31,156 nucleotides of DNA. Source: Batkoa obscura (taxonomy: Eukaryota; Entomophthoromycota; Entomophthoromycetes; Entomophthorales; Batkoaceae). Below the pieces are notes generated by a model that worked only from the letters and a program-made list of their open reading frames with translations, had not been told where the DNA came from and did not search any database. Location of the stretch: assembly GCA_030770535.1 (NCBI GenBank), contig JASVEC010000209.1, positions 1 to 31,156 on the forward strand, given 5' to 3'. Below, piece by piece: positions 11,002-20,260 of this stretch. The first letter of the stretch is position 1, and each line of letters begins with the position of its first letter. The translations under genes and the position numbers were made by a program.

Positions 11002-11879
11002 TTTTTTATGAGGATAAAGAATATGAAGTTTGTTGGGTTTTTTATTTAAAATGTTAGTTATATACTACTTTTTGATGTTTTGCTAAATCTATTACGTTTA
11101 AATCCAGTTTAGGAAATTTAAAACTGGACTCGGAAACTAAAGAATCTTTAGTTTGATTGTTGGTTTAAATTGGTATTTAATGAAATAAAAGTTAATAGAC
11201 TTTTATTCTTTATATTAAATTAATTTATTATCTTTTTACAGTAAAATTAAAAACCATTATAAAACAATTTAATATATTAATACTATTCATTTAACATATA
11301 TATGGTAATTCTAAAGTATTCTCTATACATACTTTCTGTATCAAATTGAATCATTTGTATAACTTTAGCATCATTCATTTAAATGATAAAAACCTTGGCA
11401 ATTGATAATTTTATATTTAATCCCATCAATACCGAACTTTAATATATCTATGATCATAGTGATATTCTCTCGATTCGAAGTTTTCTAGACAACAAAGGTA
11501 GATATAGCTTTAGTCTATACACTGGCCTTTTTCAAAGGGAGCGATCATTAGACTTAATCTCTTTTATTGTTGGTAGCTTCCATAGTGTTCAGGCTTAATT
11601 TAACTGAGTTGTGTTGAAATCCTTATCGTGGTTAATAAATATCAAAGTTTAAATTTTTCAAAAGAAAAAAGATTATTATAATAATTTTATTTGATAATAT
11701 TCTATAAAGTTTTATATGACAAACTATACGTTTATTAAAACAAAGTAAATCAAAATTTAGCTTAACTTTCTTATTTTAATAGACAGTGAAAAAGAACAAG
11801 AAATCTTTAACTTTTTTAATAAAAGTTAAATATATTTCTTTGAATTGGAAAGAATCATTTCTAAATCGGTTTTGACAAT
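11002..11879. other. Intergenic, one slightly GC-richer island
   Basis: It holds the promoter of secreted protein 2 at the left. The stretch around 11450-11640 is less A/T-rich than its surroundings, which often marks decayed coding DNA, but I could not match it to a family on either strand. Confidence 0.4.
11057..11064 (-). promoter_or_regulatory. TATA box of secreted protein 2
   Basis: TATATAAC on the minus strand within AGTATATAAC, 55 bp before the ATG and matching the family's promoter core. Confidence 0.6.
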
Positions 11880-12070
11880 AAGCTCTCCGATGATGCCTGA
11901 AAGCCCAGTTAGTGAGTTTTTTGAATTAGAAGAATCTTATAAAATTACTTTTGGAATTGGGTGCATTGAGAGCTTGTAAACCTTGAATATTTTTATCAAA
12001 TGTTAATTTAAGGTAATGAAGGCGAAGAAGTCAGAGATAAAATCGATAAAAATAAATAATTGAATTACAT
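11880..12070 (-). pseudogene. Decayed small secreted protein relic (member 5)
   Basis: Starting at the ATG-like position 12070, the minus strand aligns by eye with member 1 (ATGCAATTTAATTTA against ATGTAATTCAATTATTTA) and encodes signal-peptide-like FNYLFLSILSL. Further on, another frame gives DKNIQGLQALNAPNS, matching the DK..NNL.AF.S segment of the intact genes. Several interruptions make it non-functional. It sits between members 2 and 3 in the same cluster. Confidence 0.6.
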
Positions 12071-12189
12071 TTATGTATATACATATATATATTATAGGTC
12101 ATCATTCTTTGATATTTTGTTTATATACATTTTTTAAAGAGTGATTTACTATCTTTTTTATGCTTTTGTAAAGCTTCAATTTTATATAT

Positions 12190-12282
12190 GAAGGTGTTTT
12201 CTGATTTCACTTTTTCCATTTTTAAGTGTTATTTGAGTAGAATAATTATTAGTAAAATTCTTAAACAAAAAAATAAATTCTC
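12190..12282 (+). mobile_element. MITE copy d (degenerate)
   Basis: It retains TTTCACTTTTTCCATTTTTA, the altered centre AAGTGTTATTTGAGTAG and the right-arm segment AGTAAAATTCTTAAACA. The terminal G/C runs are worn. ATAT occurs near both ends. Confidence 0.65.
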
Positions 12283-12670
12283 ATATGTTTAGTAATTAAT
12301 CAAAAAATATAACGTTAGATGTGTTTAATAACCTAAGTTTATAGCTTTGTTTTATATTAACAAAGTTTTTTGATAAATAATTTCATTGTCTTTAATTTTA
12401 TACAAAAATATTTAAATTTATTAAATCAAATTATTAACATAATCAAGTGACTAAAATTAATAATAACAGAAATCATTATAAACTTAAATATAGATCTTTT
12501 ATTTTATTATTTCAAACTTTATTCACCTGCTTTAAATAATTATTAAGAAATTTTATCTCAACTTGTTTAAATTACTTTCTTAAAATACATGTGTTAGGTT
12601 AAAAGTAATGTAAAATAAAGTTCTAGTTACTTTATTAAGATGCAGAAATTTTGATATGTATAAAACATAA
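12283..12670. other. A/T-rich spacer between MITE copies d and e
   Basis: No open frame, splice-bounded exon or repeat could be supported here. Confidence 0.45.
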
Positions 12671-12769
12671 GGGAATGTTTTTTTTGGCTTTATTACTTTT
12701 TCCATCTTTTAAGCACTACTTGAGTGGAAAAATTGTTAGTAAAATTCTTAAATACAAAAATACATCCCC
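12671..12769 (+). mobile_element. MITE copy e
   Basis: A 99-bp copy, GGGAATGT to ACATCCCC, with flanking ATAA/ATAA (12667-12670, 12770-12773). The centre AAGCACTACTTGAGTGG is one or two changes from the family AAGCGCTATTTGAGTGG. Confidence 0.82.
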
Positions 12770-12825
12770 ATAAGTTGATTACTTTTTCGTTATATTATTA
12801 TACTTTATTTTATCACAATTTTTAG

Positions 12826-12944
12826 GTTCATTAGATAGTTTAGTTAAAGATGCTAATGTTGATCAAAGCACCAAATTATTCATGAATGGAGGGGCTAGTA
12901 CTATTAGTTTATCAAGTGGTTGCTTAACTTTATATAGACAATAG
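12826..12944 (+). pseudogene. Orphan 3' exon of an unknown gene
   Basis: A pyrimidine-rich tract ending TTTTTAG is followed by an open frame reading SLDSLVKDANVDQSTKLF, then MNGGASTISLSSGCLTLYRQ, then TAG. Its balanced amino-acid content is unlike the A/T spacer around it, and the acceptor-like tract suggests a genuine terminal exon. No upstream exon is visible: a MITE ends 56 bp before it and another degenerate copy follows 52 bp after it. I do not recognise the protein. It may be a gene fragment left after rearrangement. Confidence 0.45.
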
Positions 12945-12996
12945 TAACTTTTTAAGAGACTAAATAGCTTTAAATGATTTTCTAAGGAAATATATA

Positions 12997-13076
12997 GAAC
13001 GTTTTTTTAGTTTCATTTATTTATTTTTAAGTGTTATTAAGTGAAAAAATTGTAGAACTCTTAAAAAGACACAACC
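12997..13076 (+). mobile_element. MITE copy f (degenerate, shortened)
   Basis: It keeps the order GTTTTTTTAGTTTCATTTAT, AAGTGTTATTAAGTG, AGAACTCTTAAAAA and a worn CAACC end followed by ATAT. It is about 80 bp, shorter than intact copies. Confidence 0.55.
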
Positions 13077-13314
13077 ATATATAATGTTTCTAAATTCTGA
13101 TTTAAAGTATTGAAGTCAAAGGAATTTGATATAGACATCTAAAAGGTAATTTCTTAATAAAACCTTAGAGTTTAAACTTATATTAAAATTTATTGAGTTA
13201 TAGTTTTTTTGATTTTTATTAAAAAATTTAGAGCTATTAATTCTCCGAATTCGATTTTTAGTTTCCTATAATATGATAAACTTTGAATTTACCGAATTTA
13301 ACTTAAAAACCTAG

Positions 13315-13322
13315 TATATAAC
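13315..13322 (+). promoter_or_regulatory. TATA box of secreted protein 3
   Basis: TATATAAC within AGTATATAAC, 59 bp before the ATG. It is followed by CCGGAAAAAAAATAGC; a similar CGGAAAAAAAA block occurs upstream of member 1. Confidence 0.6.
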
Positions 13323-13381
13323 TCAATATTCCGGAAAAAAAATAGCAAAACATAAACAACTAAATCTCATCTCTACAAAAA

Positions 13382-13705
13382 ATGCATTTCGCTTATATCT
13401 TCCTCACATCTTTACCATTAATTTTCTCTTTTACATTACCTCAATCCATTGCTAAAAATGATAGTAATTTACAAGCTTTTAATTCTCCATTTCAAGAACA
13501 TATACCTGAGGCTATATCAAAATTAGCTAAACCCTCCCTCAAATTTACATCTAAGGATCAACAAAATAGTACAAAATTACAACCAGTTTCAAGTCAAAGT
13601 AATCAAGCGGATAGCCTTACGAAGATCCCATCTGACTTGAAACAAGCGGAGATGAAAGTCCAAGACTCATCAACTAATATTGAAAAAAACAATCAAAATT
13701 TATAA
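13382..13705 (+). CDS. Small secreted protein, family member 3
   Basis: This intronless ORF of 107 residues is the longest intact member. The signal peptide MHFAYIFLTSLPLIFSFT is followed by LPQSIAKNDSNLQAFNS, the family N-terminal pattern, and then by a Ser/Gln/Lys-rich, probably disordered tail without cysteines. It is the only intact member on the plus strand. The ATG context AAAAAATGC and the TATA box at 13315-13322 support the start. Function is unknown; what is visible is only that it is probably exported. Confidence 0.7.
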   Translation: MHFAYIFLTSLPLIFSFTLPQSIAKNDSNLQAFNSPFQEHIPEAISKLAKPSLKFTSKDQQNSTKLQPVSSQSNQADSLTKIPSDLKQAEMKVQDSSTNIEKNNQNL

Positions 13706-14330
13706 TACTTATAAAAAGAATAAAGTAGCTTTTGACCTTGAATTTAATAAAATAGGGATTAAACTTTAATATGATATTTTATATATATTAATCAATTTTG
13801 TTAGTTTAAATTAACGTTATAATTTTAAAATTATTAAGATGTAATATGAAATATTAATATTGAAAACATTGGACTTATATGAGAAATTGCAGATATAACG
13901 GATTTGATAATTATTTTATATAGCTTTGATATGAGAAGAGGTCTAAAAGTTCTAAGGGTAGATGAGACAAAAAGGATACGATCGGTTTTTTGTTTAAGAA
14001 CTGTACTCATACTCTTTCCACTCAAATAATGCTTAAAAAATGGAAAAATTGATAAGCTAAAAGAACATTTCTATATTATTTTACTTTTATTATTTAAAAC
14101 ATTTGGCTTTTTTAACAATTATTAAAAGTAATATATTTATAAATAAATAGTTATATTGCTTTTTTAATTATATTACTTATATAAAAATAGTCTATTAATA
14201 TTATTATAATAAAAAATAAAAAGCTGGAAAATAAAAAATTTTTTATAAAAATTTATCAAAAAATCATTCAAAATATTAAAAAAACTACTTAATAAAATAT
14301 AAAATTATATTAGCAATGTGAAATCTGGTA
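13706..14330. other. A/T-rich spacer
   Basis: Apart from MITE copy g, nothing supportable is seen. The open frame at 13834-14025 overlaps the MITE and is not coding. Confidence 0.45.
13974..14071 (-). mobile_element. MITE copy g (degenerate)
   Basis: A reverse-orientation copy: TTTTTTGTTTAAGAA at the left, CTTTCCACTCAAATAATGCT at the centre, and TGGAAAAATTGATAAGC followed by GAACATTTC at the right. Confidence 0.65.
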
Positions 14331-14790
14331 CTCAGTGATTGGAGTTAATAACAGCTATTGCCTAGTTGACTATACTGTAAGTTAAAAGGTCTTAGTTCAT
14401 GTGATTAAGATAGACTTGAATTATGAATAATAGCATGTAATAGGCTATGGACTATGTAAGACAAATAAAATAGACAATACTAATGTAAAATCTACATAAA
14501 TTACTATTAAGAAAATTTAGTGCCTTTATTGGATGTATGAGGTATCAGGGAATAATTCAGTTAAAAAGCCTCGACCTACTATACTCTAAAATTTCTTCTA
14601 TATTCTGACAAGTATAAATATCAAAATGAGAAAATAATATTCTTTTGGATGAAACTAGAAATTCTCATAGCAAATCAAACTAAGAATGTGGGATTGATTG
14701 TCTCTGAACTTGAGAACACAACAGCTTAAATGCCTATTATGTTACAATCAATCATGGAGCTGACAAAGCAATATTTTACAGTAATAAAAA
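14330..14790 (+). mobile_element. Probable Ty1/Copia retrotransposon fossil (RNase H region)
   Basis: A block less A/T-rich than its surroundings. On the plus strand, short stretches recall the RNase H part of Copia polyproteins, in family order: SGNNSVKKPRPTI, then ILFWMKL further right. It is heavily broken (many interruptions), with no LTRs or other parts recognised, so it is an old fragment. The match is by eye and short. Confidence 0.35.
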
Positions 14791-15030
14791 TAATGATAAA
14801 ATACAATAATAAAAAATATAATCAAGAAAACAAATTAAATAAAGTATACATTTTTTAATATAAAAACAAAGTATAATAATTATTTAAATAACTAAAATAT
14901 AAACTATAAAAATTAATTTTCTAGTTTACATTTCTTTATTAAACTATTTAAAACTATTGGAATTTTAAGTTAATTTTAAAATTTATGTTTAAAGTAATTC
15001 ATATAAATAGTATTATTTTATCTAGTATAT

Positions 15031-15144
15031 GGGGATGTATTTTTGTATTTAATAATTTTACTAACAATTTTTTAAGCGCTATTTGAGTGGAAAAATTATG
15101 AGAAAAATTATCAGAAAAATTCTTAAACACAAAAATGCATCCCC
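15031..15144 (+). mobile_element. MITE copy h (long-TIR variant)
   Basis: A 114-bp copy whose two ends are both of the TTCTTAAACA type. The left end GGGGATGTATTTTTGTATTT mirrors the right end over about 32 bp with few mismatches. Direct repeats ATAT flank it (15027-15030, 15145-15148). Its central AAGCGCTATTTGAGTGGAAA matches the family. Confidence 0.85.
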
Positions 15145-15149
15145 ATATA

Positions 15150-15243
15150 GGAGTGTTCTTTTTGGTTTCATCACTTTCTACTTTTTAAGTGCTATTTAAG
15201 ACGAAAATTTATTAATAAAATCCTTAAGCAAAAAAATAACTCC
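15150..15243 (+). mobile_element. MITE copy i
   Basis: It starts 5 bp after copy h. It reads GGAGTGTTCTTTTTGGTTTC, then AAGTGCTATTTAAG, and ends ACTCC. It is moderately diverged. Confidence 0.7.
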
Positions 15244-15584
15244 ACATTATTAAAGATAAGCTATAAAATAACTCAAACACAAACTAATAAATAAACATTA
15301 TTATTTATTTGTTTTATTAATTTATTGTTTGAATATTTATTTAATATTATTTTTATATTCTTATTTTAATAATTACCTTATTATGTTTTATTAAATTTTT
15401 TAATTATATCCTTATTAACGATGTTATTATATATATCTAAATATTAAATATTAATTTTATATCAAACATTATCTTCATTATAACTATTATTGTATTGTGT
15501 TTGATTTGAACACTATTGCATAAAAAAAATTACTAATCAATATTTTCAGTAAATTCAGGAAAAAAAGAAAATATTTTTATCCTG
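15244..15584. other. A/T-rich spacer
   Basis: No gene, RNA or element is recognised between MITE copy i and the decayed secreted protein copy. Confidence 0.45.
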
Positions 15585-15875
15585 GAGATTCTTTATCACT
15601 ATTATTTACATTCACAGAACTAATATCAGTAAATGAAGCAACATTTTGTTGTTGACCACTATCTTGGTCACTTTTACTATTACTTTAAGATACTTTTAAC
15701 AAAATATCATCAATAGTAATATTATTAATGATAGATGAATCTAATAAAAATAAAATTCTACTTTATAAGTTGAATTATTAAACTTTGTTTTTATAATATA
15801 ATTAGTCACCTTGAGATATAGGGATTGATAAAACGAAGGATAATGTGATGAAGAGGAAGGGAATGAATTGTATTT
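15585..15875 (-). pseudogene. Decayed small secreted protein relic (member 4)
   Basis: The minus strand gives QFIPFLFITLSFVLSIPISQ, a clear signal peptide like those of the family. A GTGACT...TTTTTATTAG stretch that looks like an intron comes next, followed by a Ser/Asp/Asn-rich tail. The expected ATG position is not ATG and the tail is interrupted, so I call it inactive. An AATATATAAC TATA-like site sits upstream at about 15928-15945. If another start or splice is used it could still be expressed. Confidence 0.55.
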
Positions 15876-16555
15876 TAAATTAATAGGAATTAATTGTTTT
15901 AGTTTATATCTTTTTTGTTGAGTTAATAAGTTATATATTAATTTTTAAATGTTAGTTACCGTTTGAATTGATATTTAATCTACAAAAAAATAAAAATTAA
16001 TTTATAAAATTAATTAATTACTAATAAATATTTTAGAAAATTTTTCAAGTTGATTTTTAAGTTTAAGTTTAGGTTTAAGTTTAATTAAATTTAAATAAAA
16101 TAAATATTATATTATATTATATTATATTATATTATTACAATTAATATAAAATATATTAGAAAACTAACTTATATTATTTTCAATTAAATATAATTTTCCA
16201 ACCAAAAAAATAGCATTCAAAATCCTTAATTAGCGGTTATCTAGAACCAATAAAAGCCTATATGCAATCAATCAAATCATGATCATTTGATCTAAAGATA
16301 GAGAGGAATCATAATGAATCCAACTAATTAACTACTTACTAAAAAAACAGCAATGCTTAGTCCAAAATAAAGAATTTAACTTATGAATAGAATAATCTAA
16401 TAAAAAAAATCAAAAGTAGAATAGTTGAAACTTTTTAAATCCCAATTTAAATATTTTTTATTTACAAATATAAGAATTACTAAAGTTCAGTATAATTGCA
16501 ATTTAAATACATCAATAGAAATAACAATACAATATAAAACAATCGATCTAATATT
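15876..16555. other. Intergenic, A/T-rich, before Dre2
   Basis: It contains a short run of AGTTT-like repeats and an ATTAT pentamer microsatellite (16105-16136). The promoter of Dre2 must lie at the right. No ORF or element can be supported. Confidence 0.45.
16105..16136. repeat. Microsatellite (ATTAT)n
   Basis: About six copies of a 5-bp ATTAT unit can be read directly. Confidence 0.8.
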
Positions 16556-17640
16556 ATGACTTCCACTAAAGCTTTATTGATTATTAATCTTAATTTAAAT
16601 CAAGCTCAATTACAAATTGAGAAACAAAAACTTAATTCTGAATATACTCAAGTCGATATTGAAGTCGATGAACGTATCATTAATTCAGGTAAATGATTCG
16701 CGCTTTATCTTTAGTTATTACCTTGATATTAATATGTTTACTTTAATTAGAGGTCAATTATAATGAAGAATATGATAATGTAACAATTCTCAGTTTAATT
16801 GGCTTAAAAAGTATTAAATTGATCTATAACTATTTAAAAAAAGGTGGAAAAGTGATGATTGATTTGAAAGATAAAGAGAATAATATTAATGTGGAGAAAG
16901 AAATTAAATTAAATGGGTTTGTGGAAGTTAAATTTGATGAAGGAACAAAGAAGGTAAATTATAAAGAGTATTAATATATATATACTGATTTTAATATTTC
17001 CTTTTTTACTTTAGTATATTGCAGAAAAACCAAATTATATAAAAGTGAATAAATTAAATTTGAAGTCTAAAGCATCTAAGAAAAAATATTTGTGGGACAA
17101 AATGGAAGAGAATGAATTATTAAATGAAGATGAATTAGTTGATGATAAAGATTTTATTAAACCTAATGAAGATAGTTTATGTGGTAAGTTTAAATGTTTC
17201 AATATTTAAATGTTTTTTTATTTATGATAAATTTATTAAATTTTTTTGTGATGTTATTAATTTGAAGTTAATTTATTAATAAAATTTGATTATAATAATT
17301 AGCTCCTACTAATAATGGTGAAAAAAAGAAAAAAGCATGTAAAAATTGTACTTGTGGATTAGCTGAATTAGAACAAGAAGAAGAGAAAGAAAATAACAAA
17401 AAGAATTTAGATACATCAAATGTAAAATCAAGCTGTGGTAGTGTAAGTATTCTTTTATATTAATAAAATATTATTGTTTTGGTTTTGATTTTTATTAAAT
17501 GTTAATATTCTTTTGATTAGTGTTATCTTGGTGATGCCTTCCGTTGTGCTTCATGTCCTTATTTAGGTATGCCAGCATTTAAGCAAGGTGAAAAAGTCGA
17601 ATTAGCTGGTAATATGTTAAATGATGATATTGAAATTTAA
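16556..17640 (+). CDS. DRE2: Dre2/anamorsin, Fe-S cluster electron-transfer protein
   Basis: Dre2 works with the diflavin reductase Tah18 to feed electrons into cytosolic Fe-S cluster assembly. Exons are 16556-16688, 16751-16953, 17015-17183, 17303-17442 and 17521-17640; all are GT-AG and in frame, giving 254 residues. The N-terminal about 110 residues form the methyltransferase-like fold region ([20 protein letters not shown]). A Lys/Glu-rich linker follows. The two cluster-binding motifs of the CIAPIN1 domain are complete: C168-x12-C181-x2-C184-x-C186 (ACKNCTCGL) and C213-x2-C216-x7-C224-x2-C227 ([15 protein letters not shown]). The hallmark [14 protein letters not shown] follows. The spacer between the two motifs is rich in Glu/Asn. 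The gene converges on the amylase gene, with 57 bp between stop codons. Confidence 0.96.
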
Positions 17641-17697
17641 AATATATAAAATATATAAATACAAATAAATTATATTATTATTATTTATTATTATTTA

Positions 17698-17924
17698 TTA
17701 TAATAATAACTCATTAAATTTAGATAATTCATCAAATTTAATAAATACTGCAATTTTCCTGGATTTAACGTTAAAATATGCTGTACCTGTGGAGTCTAAT
17801 TCAACTTCATTTGTAGTATTAAAGATATCAATTAATTTTATATGTTTAAATTTTGAACCAAATGACATTTGTTTAAAGCCATCTTTAGAATTAGATAATA
17901 AAACAGCAAATAATGAATTATCAC

Positions 17925-18022
<98 letters not shown>

Positions 18023-19449
18023 CTTAACCAACCAATAGTATTCGGATGATTGAAATAATCTATTTGTATACCAAAATTATATAATTTTCTTATTAATAAT
18101 AATTTTTTTAACTCTAATTTAAATCCCTTAAATTTATTAGGTCCATTAATTATTCCATTATAATCTCCATAAAATAAAGTTGGATAACCTTGATCTCTTA
18201 ATAAAATTAAACAATAAGCATGTAATTTAAACCAATCTTGAACCCAAGATTGTAAGGATTGACCTAATTGAGTATCATGATTATCTACAAATGTAACTGC
18301 TTGAGTGGGATAATCTTTTACTAATGTATTATCTAATATTTTACTTAAATCATACTTTTCAAATTCAATACTTGCTTGATAGAAATTATAATGTAATGAT
18401 ACATCAAATAAATGTATTTTATAGTCAAACTTTTTTATAAATTCAATTAATACATTTACATCTCCACTCCAATATTCAGCTACAAAAAAAAAGTTCTCAT
18501 TTCCTTGAATTAACATCTCTTTCATTATGTTTTTAATAAATGACAAATGAATATGTTTAGCTGCATCAAATCGAATACCATTTAAATTTAATTGATCTTT
18601 CAACCATAAGGTATACTTAATTAATTCAAATTCAACTTCTGGATGTTTTAAATCTAAATCATTAGCTAATAAATAATCATAATTTCCATATTCTTTATCT
18701 ACTTCTAATGACCAATATTTATTTTTACCTAAATTAAAATTAAAAATAATATTAATAAATAAATTATTAATTTTATTATTTAAATTGATTTTACCTAATA
18801 TTCTATAAATACCATGTTCCATTGTATCTACATTGACATCTGTTCCTGTAAAATGCCAACTTTGAAATTGAAATTTAGAATATTTTCCATCTCTACCTTC
18901 AAATGTAAAATTAGTATAACTAGTAATCCACATTTCATTTGAAATATCTATTAATCGATTATTTGGATCACATTTCTTTACTATAAATTTCTCCTTTTCA
19001 TCCCCTTGAACTCTATGATTATATACCATATCCGCATAAATATCAATATTATATTCCTTTAATTTCTTAGTTAATTTAATCAACTCTTGTTTATTTCCAT
19101 ATCTTGTTTTTATTGTACCCTTTTGATTAAATTCCCCTAAATCATACATATCATAAATACCATAACCTACATCATTAGTACCTGCTCCTCCTTTACTCAC
19201 TGGAGGTAACCATAATGCAGAGATCCCATAATGAGATAATTCTGGGATATAAGACATTATATTATTATAATGTTGGCTATCATTATTTAAATACCATTCA
19301 AAACTTTGATATAATACACCATTGATTGGAGTAGAAGTGGAATGAAAGGTGGAAGTATTATGAGAGAAAGTAGTAATAGGTTGAATATATCGAATTAAAA
19401 TCAATAAGAAATAAGAAATTAATATCATTGTTATTATTATTTGATACAT
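17698..19449 (-). CDS. Alpha-amylase, GH13_5-type, with signal/anchor segment
   Basis: It hydrolyses alpha-1,4-glucans. The N-terminus has a hydrophobic segment (about residues 5-20) serving as signal peptide or membrane anchor, then a Ser/Thr-rich linker. From residue 45 the (beta/alpha)8 barrel resembles bacterial liquefying amylases and the fungal GH13_5 group (VLYQSFEWYLNNDSQHY, DVGYGIYDMYDLGEF). The four GH13 regions are present: ADMVYNHR, GIRFDAAKH (nucleophile D295), FVAEYW (acid/base E325) and FVDNHD (D392), in unspliced numbering. A 66-nt insertion relative to the family (18729-18794) starts GT, ends TTTAG and keeps frame. It is most likely an intron, so exons are 18795-19449 and 17698-18728 and the product has 561 residues. 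The C-terminal domain has a 31-Asn run (residues 478-508). Other genes here have several introns; this has one. Confidence 0.92.
17926..18018. repeat. (ATT)31 microsatellite inside the amylase gene
   Basis: Thirty-one apparently uninterrupted ATT units (AAT on the coding strand) encode polyasparagine in a loop of the amylase C-terminal domain. Such a pure array should be length-variable between strains. Confidence 0.95.
18729..18794 (-). other. Probable in-frame intron of the amylase gene
   Basis: It is 66 nt, phase 1, donor GTAAAA and acceptor TTTTAATTTAG, with no stop in frame. Removing it joins YRILG to KNKYWSLEV, which matches the uninterrupted family sequence (bacterial homologues read YKFQGKAWDWEV here). 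If retained it would add 22 Asn/Ile/Leu-rich residues. Confidence 0.8.
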
Positions 19450-20260
19450 TTTAAAGAGAGATTAATATACTTTTTATACTTTTTTTAATTGATGTATAAT
19501 TTGATATATAATTTGATATATAATTTTAACTCTTTTTTAACGTATGTTTCAGTTGATTCTATATTTGAACAGGTTTAATTTATTTTGTAATTAATTTTAA
19601 GTCCATTTAGTAATAATATTCTTATATCTGATAATTTATTATTTAAATTTAATTATAATAATTATTTAATTCATTTCATTATTTCATTATTTCATTATTT
19701 ATTTATTTATTTAATAATCATGTTGATTGTACTTGTTTATTATAATAATTGAAAACTCCCTACTTATTTTTTAAGATATAAAAAGTTTAAAAACATTTGA
19801 AAAAAAATGGATTTGAGTAAAAGTTAAGATGTTTAAATAAGAAAATTGATTGAATTGAATTTAGTGAATAATTTAATAGTAATATTCGATCGATTGATTT
19901 ATTCTATTTAATGACTTATTTTTCTTATTAACTATAAATTATAGATTCAAAATAAGATTGAAAATAGTTATTAATTCCATTTAATTTATTAAAATAAGAT
20001 TTGAAAATATTTATAGTTCCATTATTAATTTAACAAAAAATAAATAGAATAAAATTCTTTTGTTATTTCATACAAAAATATCATTAAATTTTATTTATCA
20101 AAAATATTAGATTATATAAATTACACTTAAATTAATAATATTTCTAATCCCTTTCTTTTACTTCTCTCCTTACTCCTTATTCCTTATTCCTTATTCCTTA
20201 TTCCTTACTCTTTACCCTTTCTTCCTTGCTCCTTATTATTTCTCCATATCCTCTTTCTAC
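19450..20260. other. Intergenic: amylase promoter and phosphatase 3' region
   Basis: The amylase promoter side has three ATATAATTTGAT-type repeats (about 19496-19530) offering TATA-like sites 45-80 bp before its ATG. The centre is A/T-rich without ORFs. The right end is a pyrimidine-rich tract containing CCTTATT repeats. Confidence 0.5.
20170..20208. repeat. Heptamer repeat (CCTTATT)n
   Basis: About five CCTTATT/CCTTACT units sit within a longer C/T-rich plus strand (20150-20265) just beyond the phosphatase stop codon. Confidence 0.8.

Noticed and set aside
11450-11640. Slightly GC-richer island as a possible gene or transposon fragment
   Set aside because: Six-frame reading gave only short phrases broken by stops, with no recognisable family.
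12671-13076. A single composite mobile unit formed by MITEs e and f carrying the exon
   Set aside because: The outer flanks do not match each other (ATAA against ATAT), and copy e has its own exact duplication, so independent insertions are more likely.
13834-14025. Minus-strand ORF of 63 codons
   Set aside because: It overlaps MITE copy g and has no protein-like features.
17789-18049. Plus-strand ORF with a polyleucine tract
   Set aside because: It is the antisense shadow of the amylase polyasparagine repeat (ATT read as codons).
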